Part shown: in pieces, positions 8,742-17,895 of the stretch
Layout: each line of letters begins with the position of its first letter
Numbering within the stretch: the stretch's first letter is position 1
Origin: Arcicella sp034519515
GTDB lineage: Bacteria > Bacteroidota > Bacteroidia > Cytophagales > Spirosomataceae
Assembly (NCBI GenBank): GCA_034519515.1
Contig: JAXHOK010000035.1
Coordinates: 32,777-96,776 of the forward strand
DNA length: 64,000 nucleotides
Direction: 5' to 3'
Program-made: the position numbers and the translations under genes
Notes under the pieces: model-generated
What the model was told of the DNA's origin: nothing
What the model saw: only the letters and a program-made list of their open reading frames with translations
The model's database searches: none

Positions 8742-9860
8742 TCAATAGGTAAAGTATTTTTTGAGATTATTGACGGGTTTTTCAATCAAAAACCATGATA
8801 AGGTTGCCAGAAAAACGGTTATGCCAAAGAAATATAATAGTTCAAAAATGTTGTTTTGCGTAATTGACGGCAACATTTTCTGAATTTTGTGCAGACCTCT
8901 CAACACAATGCTGGTTTGGGGTGTATGAAAATAATTATAAACAAAATTGTGATACAGATAAAGTCCATAACTGATTCGTCCAAAATAACTAATAATTGAA
9001 TTTTCTAAAACAACTTTCATAAATCCAGAATAGCCACAAACAGCTTTCATAATCAGAAAAAAACAGAATACTGAACCGATAAACCTTTCCACTACTAAAT
9101 TTCCAAAATTATGTGCTTGACCTGTGTAGAGTTGATTTTGACGAGTTAAATAAAATGTCAAAATCAAGACACCAAAGCTCAATAGTAAATAAGTGTTTTT
9201 ATTCAAGGCTTCAAAAATTGTATCTTTCTTGAACGTATAAAAATAAGCCATCAATCCACCTAAACCAAAGCAATCTAAACACGTGGGCATCAAGACGTAC
9301 TGTACCATCCATTCTGCTCCTTGGAAATAAAAGTACATTCTTAAGACAATTGAGAGGATTATCATTACTGATAAAATCTTTAAATAGTGGCGTGTGGACA
9401 AAAAAAGTATTAGATAAGGGAAAAATAAATAATATTGTTCCTCCACCGCCAACGACCAAAGATGGTCAATCGTCCCCATCCAATGCTGTTTGGTGGCGAT
9501 ATATATATTCGTTGTATAAGTCAAACACCACCAAATCGTATCTCGCACGGGAGGTATGTCTAAGGCGTACAAAACGAATATTGCCAAGAAGTAAATCGGG
9601 AATATTCTGATGCTTCTTCTGATGATAAATTGCTTTACAGAAAACCAATGACTTCGACCCGTTTTATCATCTTTGAGTTTACTTTGAATCAAAATTCTCG
9701 TAATCAAAAAACCACTTAATACAAAAAACATCGTAACGCCCAAATGCCCCAAGGGCAGTACGTTTTTTTCAGCTAACCAATGGTCAATCAACACCAAAGC
9801 CACCGCCACGAAGCGAATTCCATCTAATTGAGAAAAATATGTCTCTTGTTTCATTATCAA
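8742..9860 (-). CDS. Acyltransferase family 3 (OafA/YrhL-like) membrane protein
   Basis: 372 residues with about ten membrane segments. The first segment contains R16 and H27 in the R-x10-H arrangement (IRFVAVALVLIDHW) needed by this family for trans-membrane acyl transfer. HLGVTMFFVLSGFLI and the HLWSLAVEEQYYLFFP signature follow. Family members O-acetylate LPS, O-antigen or exopolysaccharide sugars at the inner membrane. No SGNH domain is fused. Either of the two methionines at residues 1 and 3 could be the start. It adds a second acetylation route beside the AlgI/AlgJ-like pair, presumably for a different sugar position. Confidence 0.88.
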   Translation of the reverse strand: MIMKQETYFSQLDGIRFVAVALVLIDHWLAEKNVLPLGHLGVTMFFVLSGFLITRILIQSKLKDDKTGRSHWFSVKQFIIRRSIRIFPIYFLAIFVLYALDIPPVRDTIWWCLTYTTNIYIATKQHWMGTIDHLWSLAVEEQYYLFFPYLILFLSTRHYLKILSVMIILSIVLRMYFYFQGAEWMVQYVLMPTCLDCFGLGGLMAYFYTFKKDTIFEALNKNTYLLLSFGVLILTFYLTRQNQLYTGQAHNFGNLVVERFIGSVFCFFLIMKAVCGYSGFMKVVLENSIISYFGRISYGLYLYHNFVYNYFHTPQTSIVLRGLHKIQKMLPSITQNNIFELLYFFGITVFLATLSWFLIEKPVNNLKKYFTY

Positions 9861-9867
9861 AATCTTT

Positions 9868-9939
9868 AAGTCGTATACAATAAGTTGTAAGTAAAATGCG
9901 AGTAAAACTTACGACATTCGACTTAACAACCTACGACTT
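9868..9939. repeat. Intergenic imperfect palindrome (AAGTCGTA...TACGACTT)
   Basis: Sequence near 9868-9889 (AAGTCGTATACAATAAGTTG) pairs imperfectly with 9919-9939 (CGACTTAACAACCTACGACTT). It fills the 83-base gap between the acyltransferase gene and the GT-C-like gene, both on the minus strand. Confidence 0.7.
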
Positions 9940-9943
9940 CCAT

Positions 9944-11587
9944 TTACCAATTTGTTTTCACGTTTCTTGGTTTTGTGTTGTTTACTATCAATGAATCATT
10001 CAAATAGTAGATATTTATTGATTTTCCATCATTTGTGAGTAGCCCTAATTGATATGTCCCATTTTCAAATTCATTATAATTAAATTCTCCTTCAAAACCG
10101 TTTTGCCAATATTTCCCAGTTTTCACAAAAGCGTTAATTGGGTAATTTACTAATAATGAAGGCATTAGATAGGTCTTATTGGGTGATTGAACCACAAAGA
10201 ACACAGATTCCTGATTTTGAATTTTATTATTTTGGAGTAAGATACCATCGCCTCGAACTGTTTTTGTCAAATTCTCCTGCAAAATGGGTGATAATTTTAA
10301 TGATTCCCTTATTGATGAAATACTTCTATCTAATTCAAATTTTGGTGTTTCATAAAGAACAATGTTAGACTTTACTGTATTTGCTTCGGGCTGTAACTTC
10401 CAATTAATAGCAAATGAAATCAACTGATTTCTAAAATTTACCACCTCTTTAAAATTCATATAATTAGCTATAAGATTAAAGCCCAACGCTATCAATATCA
10501 GCGGGAAATCCAACCATTTGAGATTTGTTAGTTCAATTTTAGAAATAATAAAAAGATAAAGTGTAATTGATAACAAAATTGAATAAATCTTATATCTGCT
10601 GGTCAATAAACCAAGTTCTCCGAAGCTGATTCTCGTAAAAGTAACAACGATTGCCGTACCAATTAGAAACATTATACTACCAAGTGCGAATAATTCTGTA
10701 TAGCTCAATATTCGGTTCTTTTTCAATAATTTGCTATTAAAAATCAAATAAATAGTAATTAAAGCACTGATCATGAACAAAATACCTCCTGCAATAATTG
10801 TTAATTTAATTCTTCCCGATGAATTCGGCATTAAATCAAACGCTGAACCTATGAAGGAAAAGAAGCCAAATATGACTTTTTTGAAACCAATGCCCTCCAT
10901 TGGTGGGTTACTTGGTGGCATTTGATATTGATAAAAATAAGCCCCTATCAAAGCAACTGAGACTATTCCAAAAATAATTGATTCTTTAAATCTCCTTTGC
11001 AAAATCAATAACACTAAACAAACTGGAAAAACTGTGATACCATTTCCACTGGTATAAGTTGCAAAAAATGCAAAAAGTATTGACCAATAAAAGTGAGATT
11101 TCTTTTCGGAACATACTAAATAAATTAACCCAAAAATAAAGAAAATAATGCCAAAGTTTTGCAAAGCCGCCATTCCCCAAAAAGTATTCTCCCACAATTG
11201 TAATTGAAAGAAAATCAGAGAAACAGGCACAAAATACCAAAGAGGAAGCTTCTGTTTTTGAAAGATTTTTATAAAAATAATGAGCGTTCCGATGAGTGTA
11301 AAATTACCAACCCACATCAACCAACGATAATCAATTGTACCATAAACTTTGAAGACCAACAAAGTTATTAATCTATCAAAAGCAATGCGATGTTCGTTAT
11401 GCTGCCTAAAAAAGGTTTGAGATTTTGCTAAAAAACCATTGGCATTTTCAAATTCAAGGATGAATGATTTGAGGGCATGGTCGTCCCATTTCGGAATATT
11501 TAAGGAATATTCTGAGAGGAAATAAAAGTAAAGGATTATTGGCAAGGCAATAAATGCCCAACCGAAATATGTTGATTTATTTTTCAA
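9944..11587 (-). CDS. GT-C-like polytopic membrane protein, paralogue of 20,291-22,008
   Basis: 547 residues: about ten membrane segments up to residue ~385, then a soluble C-terminal tail of about 160 residues. After the first membrane segment comes WDDHALKSF (residues 34-42) and QHNEHRIAFDRLITLL (62-77). An acidic pair in the first outer loop is typical of GT-C glycosyltransferases that use lipid-linked sugars, and the whole layout fits that fold, but no named family was recognised. The gene at 20,291-22,008 shares DD, NEHRI-x-F-x-RLITLL and the later TxGNG motif. Role in glycan assembly is inferred from fold and neighbours. Confidence 0.62.
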   Translation of the reverse strand: MKNKSTYFGWAFIALPIILYFYFLSEYSLNIPKWDDHALKSFILEFENANGFLAKSQTFFRQHNEHRIAFDRLITLLVFKVYGTIDYRWLMWVGNFTLIGTLIIFIKIFQKQKLPLWYFVPVSLIFFQLQLWENTFWGMAALQNFGIIFFIFGLIYLVCSEKKSHFYWSILFAFFATYTSGNGITVFPVCLVLLILQRRFKESIIFGIVSVALIGAYFYQYQMPPSNPPMEGIGFKKVIFGFFSFIGSAFDLMPNSSGRIKLTIIAGGILFMISALITIYLIFNSKLLKKNRILSYTELFALGSIMFLIGTAIVVTFTRISFGELGLLTSRYKIYSILLSITLYLFIISKIELTNLKWLDFPLILIALGFNLIANYMNFKEVVNFRNQLISFAINWKLQPEANTVKSNIVLYETPKFELDRSISSIRESLKLSPILQENLTKTVRGDGILLQNNKIQNQESVFFVVQSPNKTYLMPSLLVNYPINAFVKTGKYWQNGFEGEFNYNEFENGTYQLGLLTNDGKSINIYYLNDSLIVNNTKPRNVKTNW

Positions 11588-11620
11588 ATTTTGTTCGGTA
11601 ATACGGCGGTTCGACGATTC

Positions 11621-11655
11621 GACTGCCAGTCCGTGGACACTACGGACTGGCAGTC
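11621..11655. repeat. Hairpin with 13-bp GC-rich arms (ACTGCCAGTCCGT)
   Basis: ACTGCCAGTCCGT (11,622-11,634) and ACGGACTGGCAGT (11,642-11,654) are perfect complements around a 7-base loop. It lies in the short gap between the transketolase C-subunit gene and the downstream GT-C-like gene and could reduce read-through. A similar GGACAG-type palindrome pair occurs at 31,905-31,983. Confidence 0.85.
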
Positions 11656-11659
11656 CGTG

Positions 11660-12568
11660 TTACACAAAAGACCTCAATTTATTAGCAATATTTTCTACAT
11701 TCAATCCCGACTGCGTTTGATGGAAGTTTTGGTCTCCATAAGTTCCATCAGGATAACCTTCTGCCCGTAAACTGATGAATTTCTTGAACGAAATACCTCT
11801 TTCCATTAATTGCACCGAGAGCTGTTGAGCCAAACCACCAATGCTTACGTGTTCTTCAATAACTAACAGATTATCAACAGATTGCAATAATTCAAAACCT
11901 TCGTCTTTAATTTGTAAAGGAAGCGTTTTTGCTGTAAAAAGATTAAAATGATCAGCGAATTCTGCTTGTTGCAACACGCTTATCACATTGTTAGCCACAG
12001 GACCCAATGCCACAATTGAGCCTTTGGGATATTCTGATTTTACCACTAATATCAAACTACCAAAATTGCCTTCATTTGCAGGTGTTTGCTTACCCGTCCC
12101 CAAACGCAAATATGACGGACGACCTTCCGAAACCATTTCTTTAATTGAAGTTTCTACTTCGTCCGCAAATGCAGGAACCCAACATTTTACGTTTTGCAAA
12201 CTGCTTAAACCCGCAATGTCTTCGATGGCGTGGTGCGTGCTACCCATGATTCCGTAGCCATACCCACCACCGTTACCAACCAAAAAAACGGGCAAATTAT
12301 GCAAACAAACGTCATTTCTGAATTGTTCCCAACAACGATACACCACAAAAGGGGCAATGGAATAACAAAAAACTTTAAAACCTTTATACGCCAAACCAGC
12401 CGCCAAACCTACCATATTTTGTTCGGCAACTCCTGCATTGATAAATCTATTTCCTAATTTTTCTTGTAGATTTTCGAGGGCATTATAGCCCAAATCACCC
12501 GTAATGAAGATGATTTTTTCATCTTCGAGGGCAATTTTTTCGATAGCATCTGAAAATTCTCTTCTCAT
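11660..12568 (-). CDS. Transketolase-like C-terminal subunit (split enzyme)
   Basis: 302 residues covering the pyrimidine-binding and C-terminal domains of a thiamine-diphosphate transketolase. The catalytic glutamate is E49 in INAGVAEQNMVG, the residue that activates the cofactor. It lacks the N-terminal pyrophosphate domain, which is provided by the separate gene at 14,768-15,595. Split transketolases of this type occur in secondary and cell-surface sugar pathways, where they move two-carbon units between sugars. Here the two halves flank an epimerase-glycosyltransferase fusion, so a dedicated role in making an unusual glycan sugar is likely rather than the pentose phosphate pathway. Confidence 0.85.
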   Translation of the reverse strand: MRREFSDAIEKIALEDEKIIFITGDLGYNALENLQEKLGNRFINAGVAEQNMVGLAAGLAYKGFKVFCYSIAPFVVYRCWEQFRNDVCLHNLPVFLVGNGGGYGYGIMGSTHHAIEDIAGLSSLQNVKCWVPAFADEVETSIKEMVSEGRPSYLRLGTGKQTPANEGNFGSLILVVKSEYPKGSIVALGPVANNVISVLQQAEFADHFNLFTAKTLPLQIKDEGFELLQSVDNLLVIEEHVSIGGLAQQLSVQLMERGISFKKFISLRAEGYPDGTYGDQNFHQTQSGLNVENIANKLRSFV

Positions 12569-12578
12569 AATCTTTTTT

Positions 12579-12669
12579 GGTGAACGGTAAAAGGGAAAAC
12601 GGTAAACGGTTTTACAATTAAAGTGTTTTGCGATAAATAGTAGTGTTTCCTATGTAAGCACCGTTCACC
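12579..12669. repeat. Intergenic palindrome with GGTGAACGGT ends
   Basis: GGTGAACGGT (12,579-12,588) and ACCGTTCACC (12,660-12,669) are exact complements; flanking words such as GGGAAAACGG and GCTGTTTTCC extend the pairing imperfectly. It fills the gap between the fusion gene and the transketolase C-subunit gene. Confidence 0.78.
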
Positions 12670-12684
12670 CTTTGCTGTTTTCCT

Positions 12685-14670
12685 TCACTTCCTTTGTTCT
12701 TCAACTAATCTTTTAATTTCTTCCGAAGTATTGTATCTCTTTACTCCCTTTCTGACTTTGGTTCTGATAAACTTTGGACGTTTTTTTGTTTCTTCAAAAA
12801 TCTTAGCAATATATTCCCCTAAAAAGCTGATTCCCAATAGGTTAAGCCCTCCAAAGAACATTACTAAAACTATCACCGTGGAAATACCTGATGTGGTTTG
12901 CAGATTTAGAATATATTTGGCAACAATCTGCCAAATGATACCCAAAACTGATAGTCCCGTCATCACAAACCCTGCGTAAGACATGATTTCTAAGGGAACA
13001 AAACTGAATGAAAATATTGCTTTTTTAGCCCACCAAATATTTTTTCGCCAATTATTGGTTGATACACCAAACATTCTTTCAGGACGAATGTAATCTACAC
13101 CAACCTGTTTGAAACCTACCCACGCTCGTAATCCTCTTAAAAATTGCTCAGTTTCAGGAAGACTTACTAATTCTTTTACCACTTTGCGGTCAATCATTGA
13201 AAAATCTCCTGCATCTTTTGGAATGTTGATATAGGACATATTTTTGAAGATTTTGTAAAAAGTTTTATAGAAAAAATGCAACCAAGCGGGCATTTCCCGC
13301 TGAACTCTCACGCCATACGTCACTTCAAAACCCTGTGTCCATTTTTCATAAAATTTCGGCATAATTTCGGGTGGGTCTTGCAAATCGCCATCCATCAAAA
13401 CCACCGCATCACCCGTTGAAATCTCCATTCCTGATAAAAAACCTGCCTGTGAACCAAAATTTCTTGAATGTGAGATGGCAATTACATTGGGGTCTTTATT
13501 ACAAATTTCTTCCAAAACCTCTTCTGTATTATCTGGAGAACAGTCGTTTACAAAGATAATTTCGTAACGAACCTTCATTTCATTGAAAGTTTTGACTAAT
13601 CGCTCGTACATATATGGAATTGCCTCTGCATCTCTGTAACACGCAATGATGGCGGTTATAACAGGATTTAAGTAAGGATTCTGAAAAGCGGGCAACAAAT
13701 TCTCTTCATATTTTACGGCATCTTGCCACGCAGAATACTGTCTAAGTCCTTGATTTAAAGGGGTTTTAGTTTTCCAGCCTAAATCTTTTTTTGCTTCTGT
13801 GGGGTCGCCGAACCATTCTGCTAAATCCCAAGAACGATTTTGCATTGTTCCCCACGAAGGTTCTTCTTTGATACCAAATTCTTTGCGACAAACTTCCACC
13901 AAATCACCAATCGTGGTTTTCACGCCACTGGCAATGTTGTATGATTTCCCTCTGATTTCGGGCGACATTTTGAGGGCAGCATCCATAAAAGCCTCTACAC
14001 AATCTGCCATATAAACAAAATCTCTACTGATTTCGGGTGAAACAAAATTGGGCAACTTGCCTTGTCTGACGTTCTCAATCAATCTTGGAATCAAACGGTC
14101 TGGTTCTTCCCAATCACCATAAATTGAATAAAGACGGAGATTTATGGCATTTTTTTGATGAACTTGGGCGTAAAATTGAATGGTGAAAGCGGCTGAGACT
14201 TTTGAAACGGAATAATGACTATTGGGTTCGAGTTTATCAGTTTCTTTGGGAGTTGTGCAATTAAAACCGTATTCAGAACTACTTCCCGCATGGATATAAA
14301 CCATGTCGGCATCGAGATTTTCTAATAAATTAACCGTTCCGATTACATTGGTTTCATATGTCAGCGTTACGTTTTTTTGCTTGGAATATGCTCCGTAAGC
14401 CGCTAAATTGAATATTGTTTTAGGTTTGTAACTATTAAAAACTTCTTGAACTGAATAATTAGAAACAATATCACAATGAACAATATTGGCAGCAGGAACG
14501 TCCAATAATTTCAAACGCCAAGCCTTCTGGGCATCGTGTGTGAGGGCAAAACAATCTTTACGAACACTAAAAATATCTTTAAAAAGGTTTGCTCCAATGA
14601 AACCACTGGCTCCATACACGAAGATTGGTCCTTTGAGAGATAAGATTTTTTCTTTTACCGAATCGGTCAT
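12685..14670 (-). CDS. Fusion: NAD-dependent sugar epimerase/dehydratase + GT2 glycosyltransferase
   Basis: 661 residues in two parts. Residues ~12-320 are an extended short-chain dehydrogenase: NAD motif GASGFIG (20-26), HAGSSSEYG (128-135) and the catalytic Y153-SVS-K157. Residues ~335-661 are a GT2 domain with CYRDAEAIP, VNDCSPDNTEE (375-385), DGDLQDPPE (427-435) and two C-terminal membrane segments near 560-635, like bactoprenyl-phosphate glycosyltransferases. A nucleotide-sugar modifier joined to a lipid-carrier transferase suggests the product is made and loaded by one polypeptide. It lies between two transketolase halves in one direction. Exact sugar unknown. The linker at about 322-335 shows no stop or frameshift, so the fusion looks genuine. 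Confidence 0.85.
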   Translation of the reverse strand: MTDSVKEKILSLKGPIFVYGASGFIGANLFKDIFSVRKDCFALTHDAQKAWRLKLLDVPAANIVHCDIVSNYSVQEVFNSYKPKTIFNLAAYGAYSKQKNVTLTYETNVIGTVNLLENLDADMVYIHAGSSSEYGFNCTTPKETDKLEPNSHYSVSKVSAAFTIQFYAQVHQKNAINLRLYSIYGDWEEPDRLIPRLIENVRQGKLPNFVSPEISRDFVYMADCVEAFMDAALKMSPEIRGKSYNIASGVKTTIGDLVEVCRKEFGIKEEPSWGTMQNRSWDLAEWFGDPTEAKKDLGWKTKTPLNQGLRQYSAWQDAVKYEENLLPAFQNPYLNPVITAIIACYRDAEAIPYMYERLVKTFNEMKVRYEIIFVNDCSPDNTEEVLEEICNKDPNVIAISHSRNFGSQAGFLSGMEISTGDAVVLMDGDLQDPPEIMPKFYEKWTQGFEVTYGVRVQREMPAWLHFFYKTFYKIFKNMSYINIPKDAGDFSMIDRKVVKELVSLPETEQFLRGLRAWVGFKQVGVDYIRPERMFGVSTNNWRKNIWWAKKAIFSFSFVPLEIMSYAGFVMTGLSVLGIIWQIVAKYILNLQTTSGISTVIVLVMFFGGLNLLGISFLGEYIAKIFEETKKRPKFIRTKVRKGVKRYNTSEEIKRLVEEQRK

Positions 14671-14686
14671 TTTAAAAATAATTATG

Positions 14687-14782
14687 AATTATGAGTTATT
14701 AATTATGAATGTAAATAGCTGAATATTAATAAATTATGACTTCGTTTAAAACCTCATAATCCATATTTCATAACTCATAATT
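14687..14782. repeat. Intergenic palindrome of ATTATGAGTTAT words
   Basis: AATTATGAGTTAT (14,687-14,699) and ATAACTCATAATT (14,770-14,782) are exact complements, with the pairing continued by ATTTTTAAAAA-like flanks. The right arm reaches into the last codons of the transketolase N-subunit gene. Confidence 0.8.
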
Positions 14783-15595
14783 TTTAAAAATATCACTTTT
14801 TGCCAATTCATACTGCTCCGCTTTCATGGGTAAATAATGCCATTCTAATTTATTTTCCATGTATGAAACTCCTTTTCCCTTAACGGTATTCGCAATTAGC
14901 AATTTTGGAATTCCGTTTTTTCGAGCTTTAAATAAATCAATTTGTGTGTAAATTTCTTCCACATCATGTCCATCACATTCCACAACTTCAAAACCCATCG
15001 CTTCCCATTTGGTCTTATCCGCTGAAATACCTAAAACTTTATCGGTATTATCAAAACCCTGCAAGCCATTTTTGTCAATCATCACAATCAAATTGTCCAA
15101 TTGTTTGGCAACGGCATAATGAGCAGCTTCCCAAGTTGTACCTTCGTTGGTTTCACCGTCCGACATCAAAACGTAAGTAAATTCATCGTTTTGGAGGATT
15201 TTACTCCCTTGGGCAATACCTGAAGCAATTGGCAAACCATGGCCTAATGAACCCGTAGCAAAAGGAATCCCTTTGATTTTGTTAGGGGCAGGATGAGCAG
15301 GAAGAGTTGTTCCGTTTTGATAATAAGTTTCCAAAACGCTATCCGAAATCTCCCCTAATTCGTGCAAACAAGCGTACAAAGAAGCAGCAGCATGACCTTT
15401 TGATAACAAAAAAACCTCATTCTCCTTCCGATGTGCCATCAAACTTCCAATCATTAAATCAATACATGACAAAGAACAACCAATATGCCCAGCATTGGCG
15501 GTGAAATACATTTCCAAAATTTTGAGTCGGAGTGTTCCTTGTAACTTATGTAGGTCGGTAAGAGATTCGATATTATTATGAGTTGAGGATGTCAT
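14768..15595 (-). CDS. Transketolase-like N-terminal subunit (split enzyme)
   Basis: 275 residues, equal to the N-terminal thiamine-diphosphate domain of transketolase. Visible motifs are NAGHIGCSLSCIDLM (34-48), LSKGHAAASLYA (64-75), GSLGHGLPIASG (115-126) and the cofactor/metal motif SDGETNEGTTWEA (145-157). It needs the separate C-subunit at 11,660-12,568 for activity. The order on the minus strand is N-subunit, epimerase-GT fusion, C-subunit, so the two halves are not adjacent, which is uncommon. Transfer of a ketol unit to build a specialised surface sugar is the inferred job. Confidence 0.86.
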   Translation of the reverse strand: MTSSTHNNIESLTDLHKLQGTLRLKILEMYFTANAGHIGCSLSCIDLMIGSLMAHRKENEVFLLSKGHAAASLYACLHELGEISDSVLETYYQNGTTLPAHPAPNKIKGIPFATGSLGHGLPIASGIAQGSKILQNDEFTYVLMSDGETNEGTTWEAAHYAVAKQLDNLIVMIDKNGLQGFDNTDKVLGISADKTKWEAMGFEVVECDGHDVEEIYTQIDLFKARKNGIPKLLIANTVKGKGVSYMENKLEWHYLPMKAEQYELAKSDIFKNYEL

Positions 15596-15675
15596 TCAAT
15601 AAGGATTGTTGATATATCCCTGCAAAATTAATTGATTTTTGCCTAAATAGGGTTGCGTTTACTAAATTTCATTTT

Positions 15676-17283
15676 TTATTGGACGACAATTTTCTTAGCA
15701 ATCACTTTTTCTCCTTCAACATATTGCAAAAAATATACGCCCGTTTGAAGTTTTAAATCAAACTCTTTTTTACGAATATTTCCATTAATTTGCTGCGAGA
15801 AAAACTCTTTTCCCAAAATATTGACAATTTTAATCGTTCCCGTCAAAAAATTATCTCCATAGTATTCAAAGGTAAATTTTCCCTGATTGGGATTTGGATA
15901 AAGAGTGTAATTTAACTGCAAATCTGGCAAGGTAAATTTACATAAAAAAGTCTCTTTGCCCTTCAACTGAATTTTTTCAGCCCAACCGCCATAACTCACC
16001 GTCAATTCAGTTGTTTCGTTTTCATTCGCAAATTCATTAATTGCGGCAATCAATATCTCATTCCCTTTCACGACTCCACGCCAAACAGGATCTTTATCTT
16101 TAAAATGTTGACGGGCACTTTTGGCAATAACCAAGCGATAATTACCCTCAAAGAAATCTTTGAACAAAGAAAGCCTATACAATGAATTAACGTAAGTTTC
16201 ATAAACTGAATAATTCAAAGAGTCAGGCGTGATAGGGTTTTCCCAAAGCCAAACGCCTTTTGCTCCTGAGAAAAATGGCATAATCGCCTGAGCTTCAATT
16301 AAATACTTTTTGATATACTGATTATAACCATACACTGAATTGGCTTGACATTTATTGTAACCCAACCACTCGAAGAGCATAATTTCTTTATTACTACGGG
16401 CAATATTTGCCTCGACCTGAAATAATTGATACGCCACATTTGGATAATCATTCTGAAAACTATATTCATAACAGAAATAAGCTGATGGAGCTAAAAATGT
16501 ATTTTGATTATAAAACTCCCCTCCTACCTTTTTTGTCAATGAATCAATCATATAATAATTAAGTACTTGGTCGGCGGTTTGCCATTCTTGCCAAGAATAA
16601 TTCAGGGGAAATGTCTGATTTTTAATTGGGGCATCTGAATAAGATGCAAGTTTTGTTTGATTAGGTAACTGATTTATTTTCAGATACTTAATCGGTTCAG
16701 CGTATAAGTTGGCGAGTGCCTTTTTATAGCTTTGAGTAAATTCAAGGTCTGGTAAATTACGATATTGAGACGGTAAAGTTGTATCGGCTTTCAGAAAACG
16801 AATTCCTGCATCAGTCGGGATTTCACGTTCAACATCCAGCATTAAAATATCCAAATTGGGCATGGCTTTTCCGTATGTATCATTAAAAATATTCGCCATG
16901 CCTCGCATATCATCCGCCCATTTTTCTTGATATTTTTTTAAATCATTATTCCAAGGACTTTCTATTTCATACCATGGCTGACCCACAATGCTGGCAACTC
17001 CCCCCCACAAAATAGCTCGGTTTTTTTGTGGCAAATCAACATCATATCGGTTAAAATTTGCCAAATGCGAAAAACCATGCTTCAGTGGAGATTGCAAAGA
17101 ATCATTAAATCGTGGACCCGTATAGGCAATCTTAAAAGGCAATGAAAATTCTGGAAATTGCTTCCAATTAATCACACCGTTTTGAGTTGATGCAGTGTAT
17201 TTAAAAGAAAATTGGCAATCTGTTTGAGCAAAAGCCCCACAAGAAAGCATAAGAAGAAAGAAAATAATTGGCTTTTTATACAC
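15676..17283 (-). CDS. Secreted protein with type IX secretion C-terminal sorting domain
   Basis: 535 residues. A signal peptide (about 1-19, ending in CGAFAQ) leads a ~430-residue body that I do not assign to a family; its LDILMLDVE and LWGGVASIVG segments would suit a glycosidase-like barrel but this is a guess. The last ~75 residues form a type A sorting domain: LYPNPNQGKFTFEYYG, then IVNILGKE and LKLQTGVYFLQYVEGEKVIAKKIVVQ (key residues GVYF and the basic tail). Proteins with this tail are exported by the Bacteroidota type IX system and attached to the surface or released. The tail is strong evidence for phylum. Confidence 0.82.
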   Translation of the reverse strand: MYKKPIIFFLLMLSCGAFAQTDCQFSFKYTASTQNGVINWKQFPEFSLPFKIAYTGPRFNDSLQSPLKHGFSHLANFNRYDVDLPQKNRAILWGGVASIVGQPWYEIESPWNNDLKKYQEKWADDMRGMANIFNDTYGKAMPNLDILMLDVEREIPTDAGIRFLKADTTLPSQYRNLPDLEFTQSYKKALANLYAEPIKYLKINQLPNQTKLASYSDAPIKNQTFPLNYSWQEWQTADQVLNYYMIDSLTKKVGGEFYNQNTFLAPSAYFCYEYSFQNDYPNVAYQLFQVEANIARSNKEIMLFEWLGYNKCQANSVYGYNQYIKKYLIEAQAIMPFFSGAKGVWLWENPITPDSLNYSVYETYVNSLYRLSLFKDFFEGNYRLVIAKSARQHFKDKDPVWRGVVKGNEILIAAINEFANENETTELTVSYGGWAEKIQLKGKETFLCKFTLPDLQLNYTLYPNPNQGKFTFEYYGDNFLTGTIKIVNILGKEFFSQQINGNIRKKEFDLKLQTGVYFLQYVEGEKVIAKKIVVQ

Positions 17284-17339
17284 GTTTAATAGATTATGAA
17301 TTTTAATATTTATTTTTGTGCTTGTTAATCAACAAAGAT

Positions 17340-17786
17340 ATGAAACTCTCAAAAACTCTGATATTGTTTTTCTTTATTCTCTTGACTTTCGCCTGTTCAA
17401 AGGAACAAAGTACAGAAAGTGTTAAAGTACAAGCCATCAAATCTGCCACGTCTGGGTGGATTATTGATGGATTTACCACCGTAACTAACACGCCAATCGA
17501 CCCCGCTCTTTTCACTGGCGATGCAAAATTTATCAACCAATTTATTTACAAGTTCCAAAACGGCGGAATTGTTCGTTCTTTCGACAAAATTTCAATTACC
17601 ACAGCTGGACCATCGGGAACGTGGGGATTAATTGAAAATGACACTAAGTTAGACATCAATATTAATGGCAGCAAAGGCATTTGGGAGGTTATTGAACTAA
17701 GCACTCAAAAAATGATTCTCCAAAATAAGATAAAAATTAATAACGTAGAAACACCCGTAAATATGGTATTTGTGCCTATTAAATAA
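17340..17786 (+). CDS. Small lipoprotein, lipocalin-like
   Basis: About 148 residues from the ATG at 17,340, which is preferred over an in-frame TTG at 17,316 because the signal sequence MKLSKTLILFFFILLTFAC starts there. The lipobox LTFAC predicts lipid attachment at Cys19. The mature part (W, G and T-rich beta strands ending NVETPVNMVFVPIK) looks like the small lipocalin-like domains common in Bacteroidota. A TATTTTTG box (17,311-17,318) fits the -7 promoter consensus. It is divergent from the T9SS protein gene. Function unknown. Confidence 0.65.
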   Translation: MKLSKTLILFFFILLTFACSKEQSTESVKVQAIKSATSGWIIDGFTTVTNTPIDPALFTGDAKFINQFIYKFQNGGIVRSFDKISITTAGPSGTWGLIENDTKLDININGSKGIWEVIELSTQKMILQNKIKINNVETPVNMVFVPIK

Positions 17787-17895
17787 GTTAGAAAGTTGGA
17801 GAAGTCAAAGAGTTAAAAAGTTTATTTACACAACCTCAACTTCTATAACATTGTAACTTCTCAAACTCTTTTAAGGATAAATACCTTACAAAATC

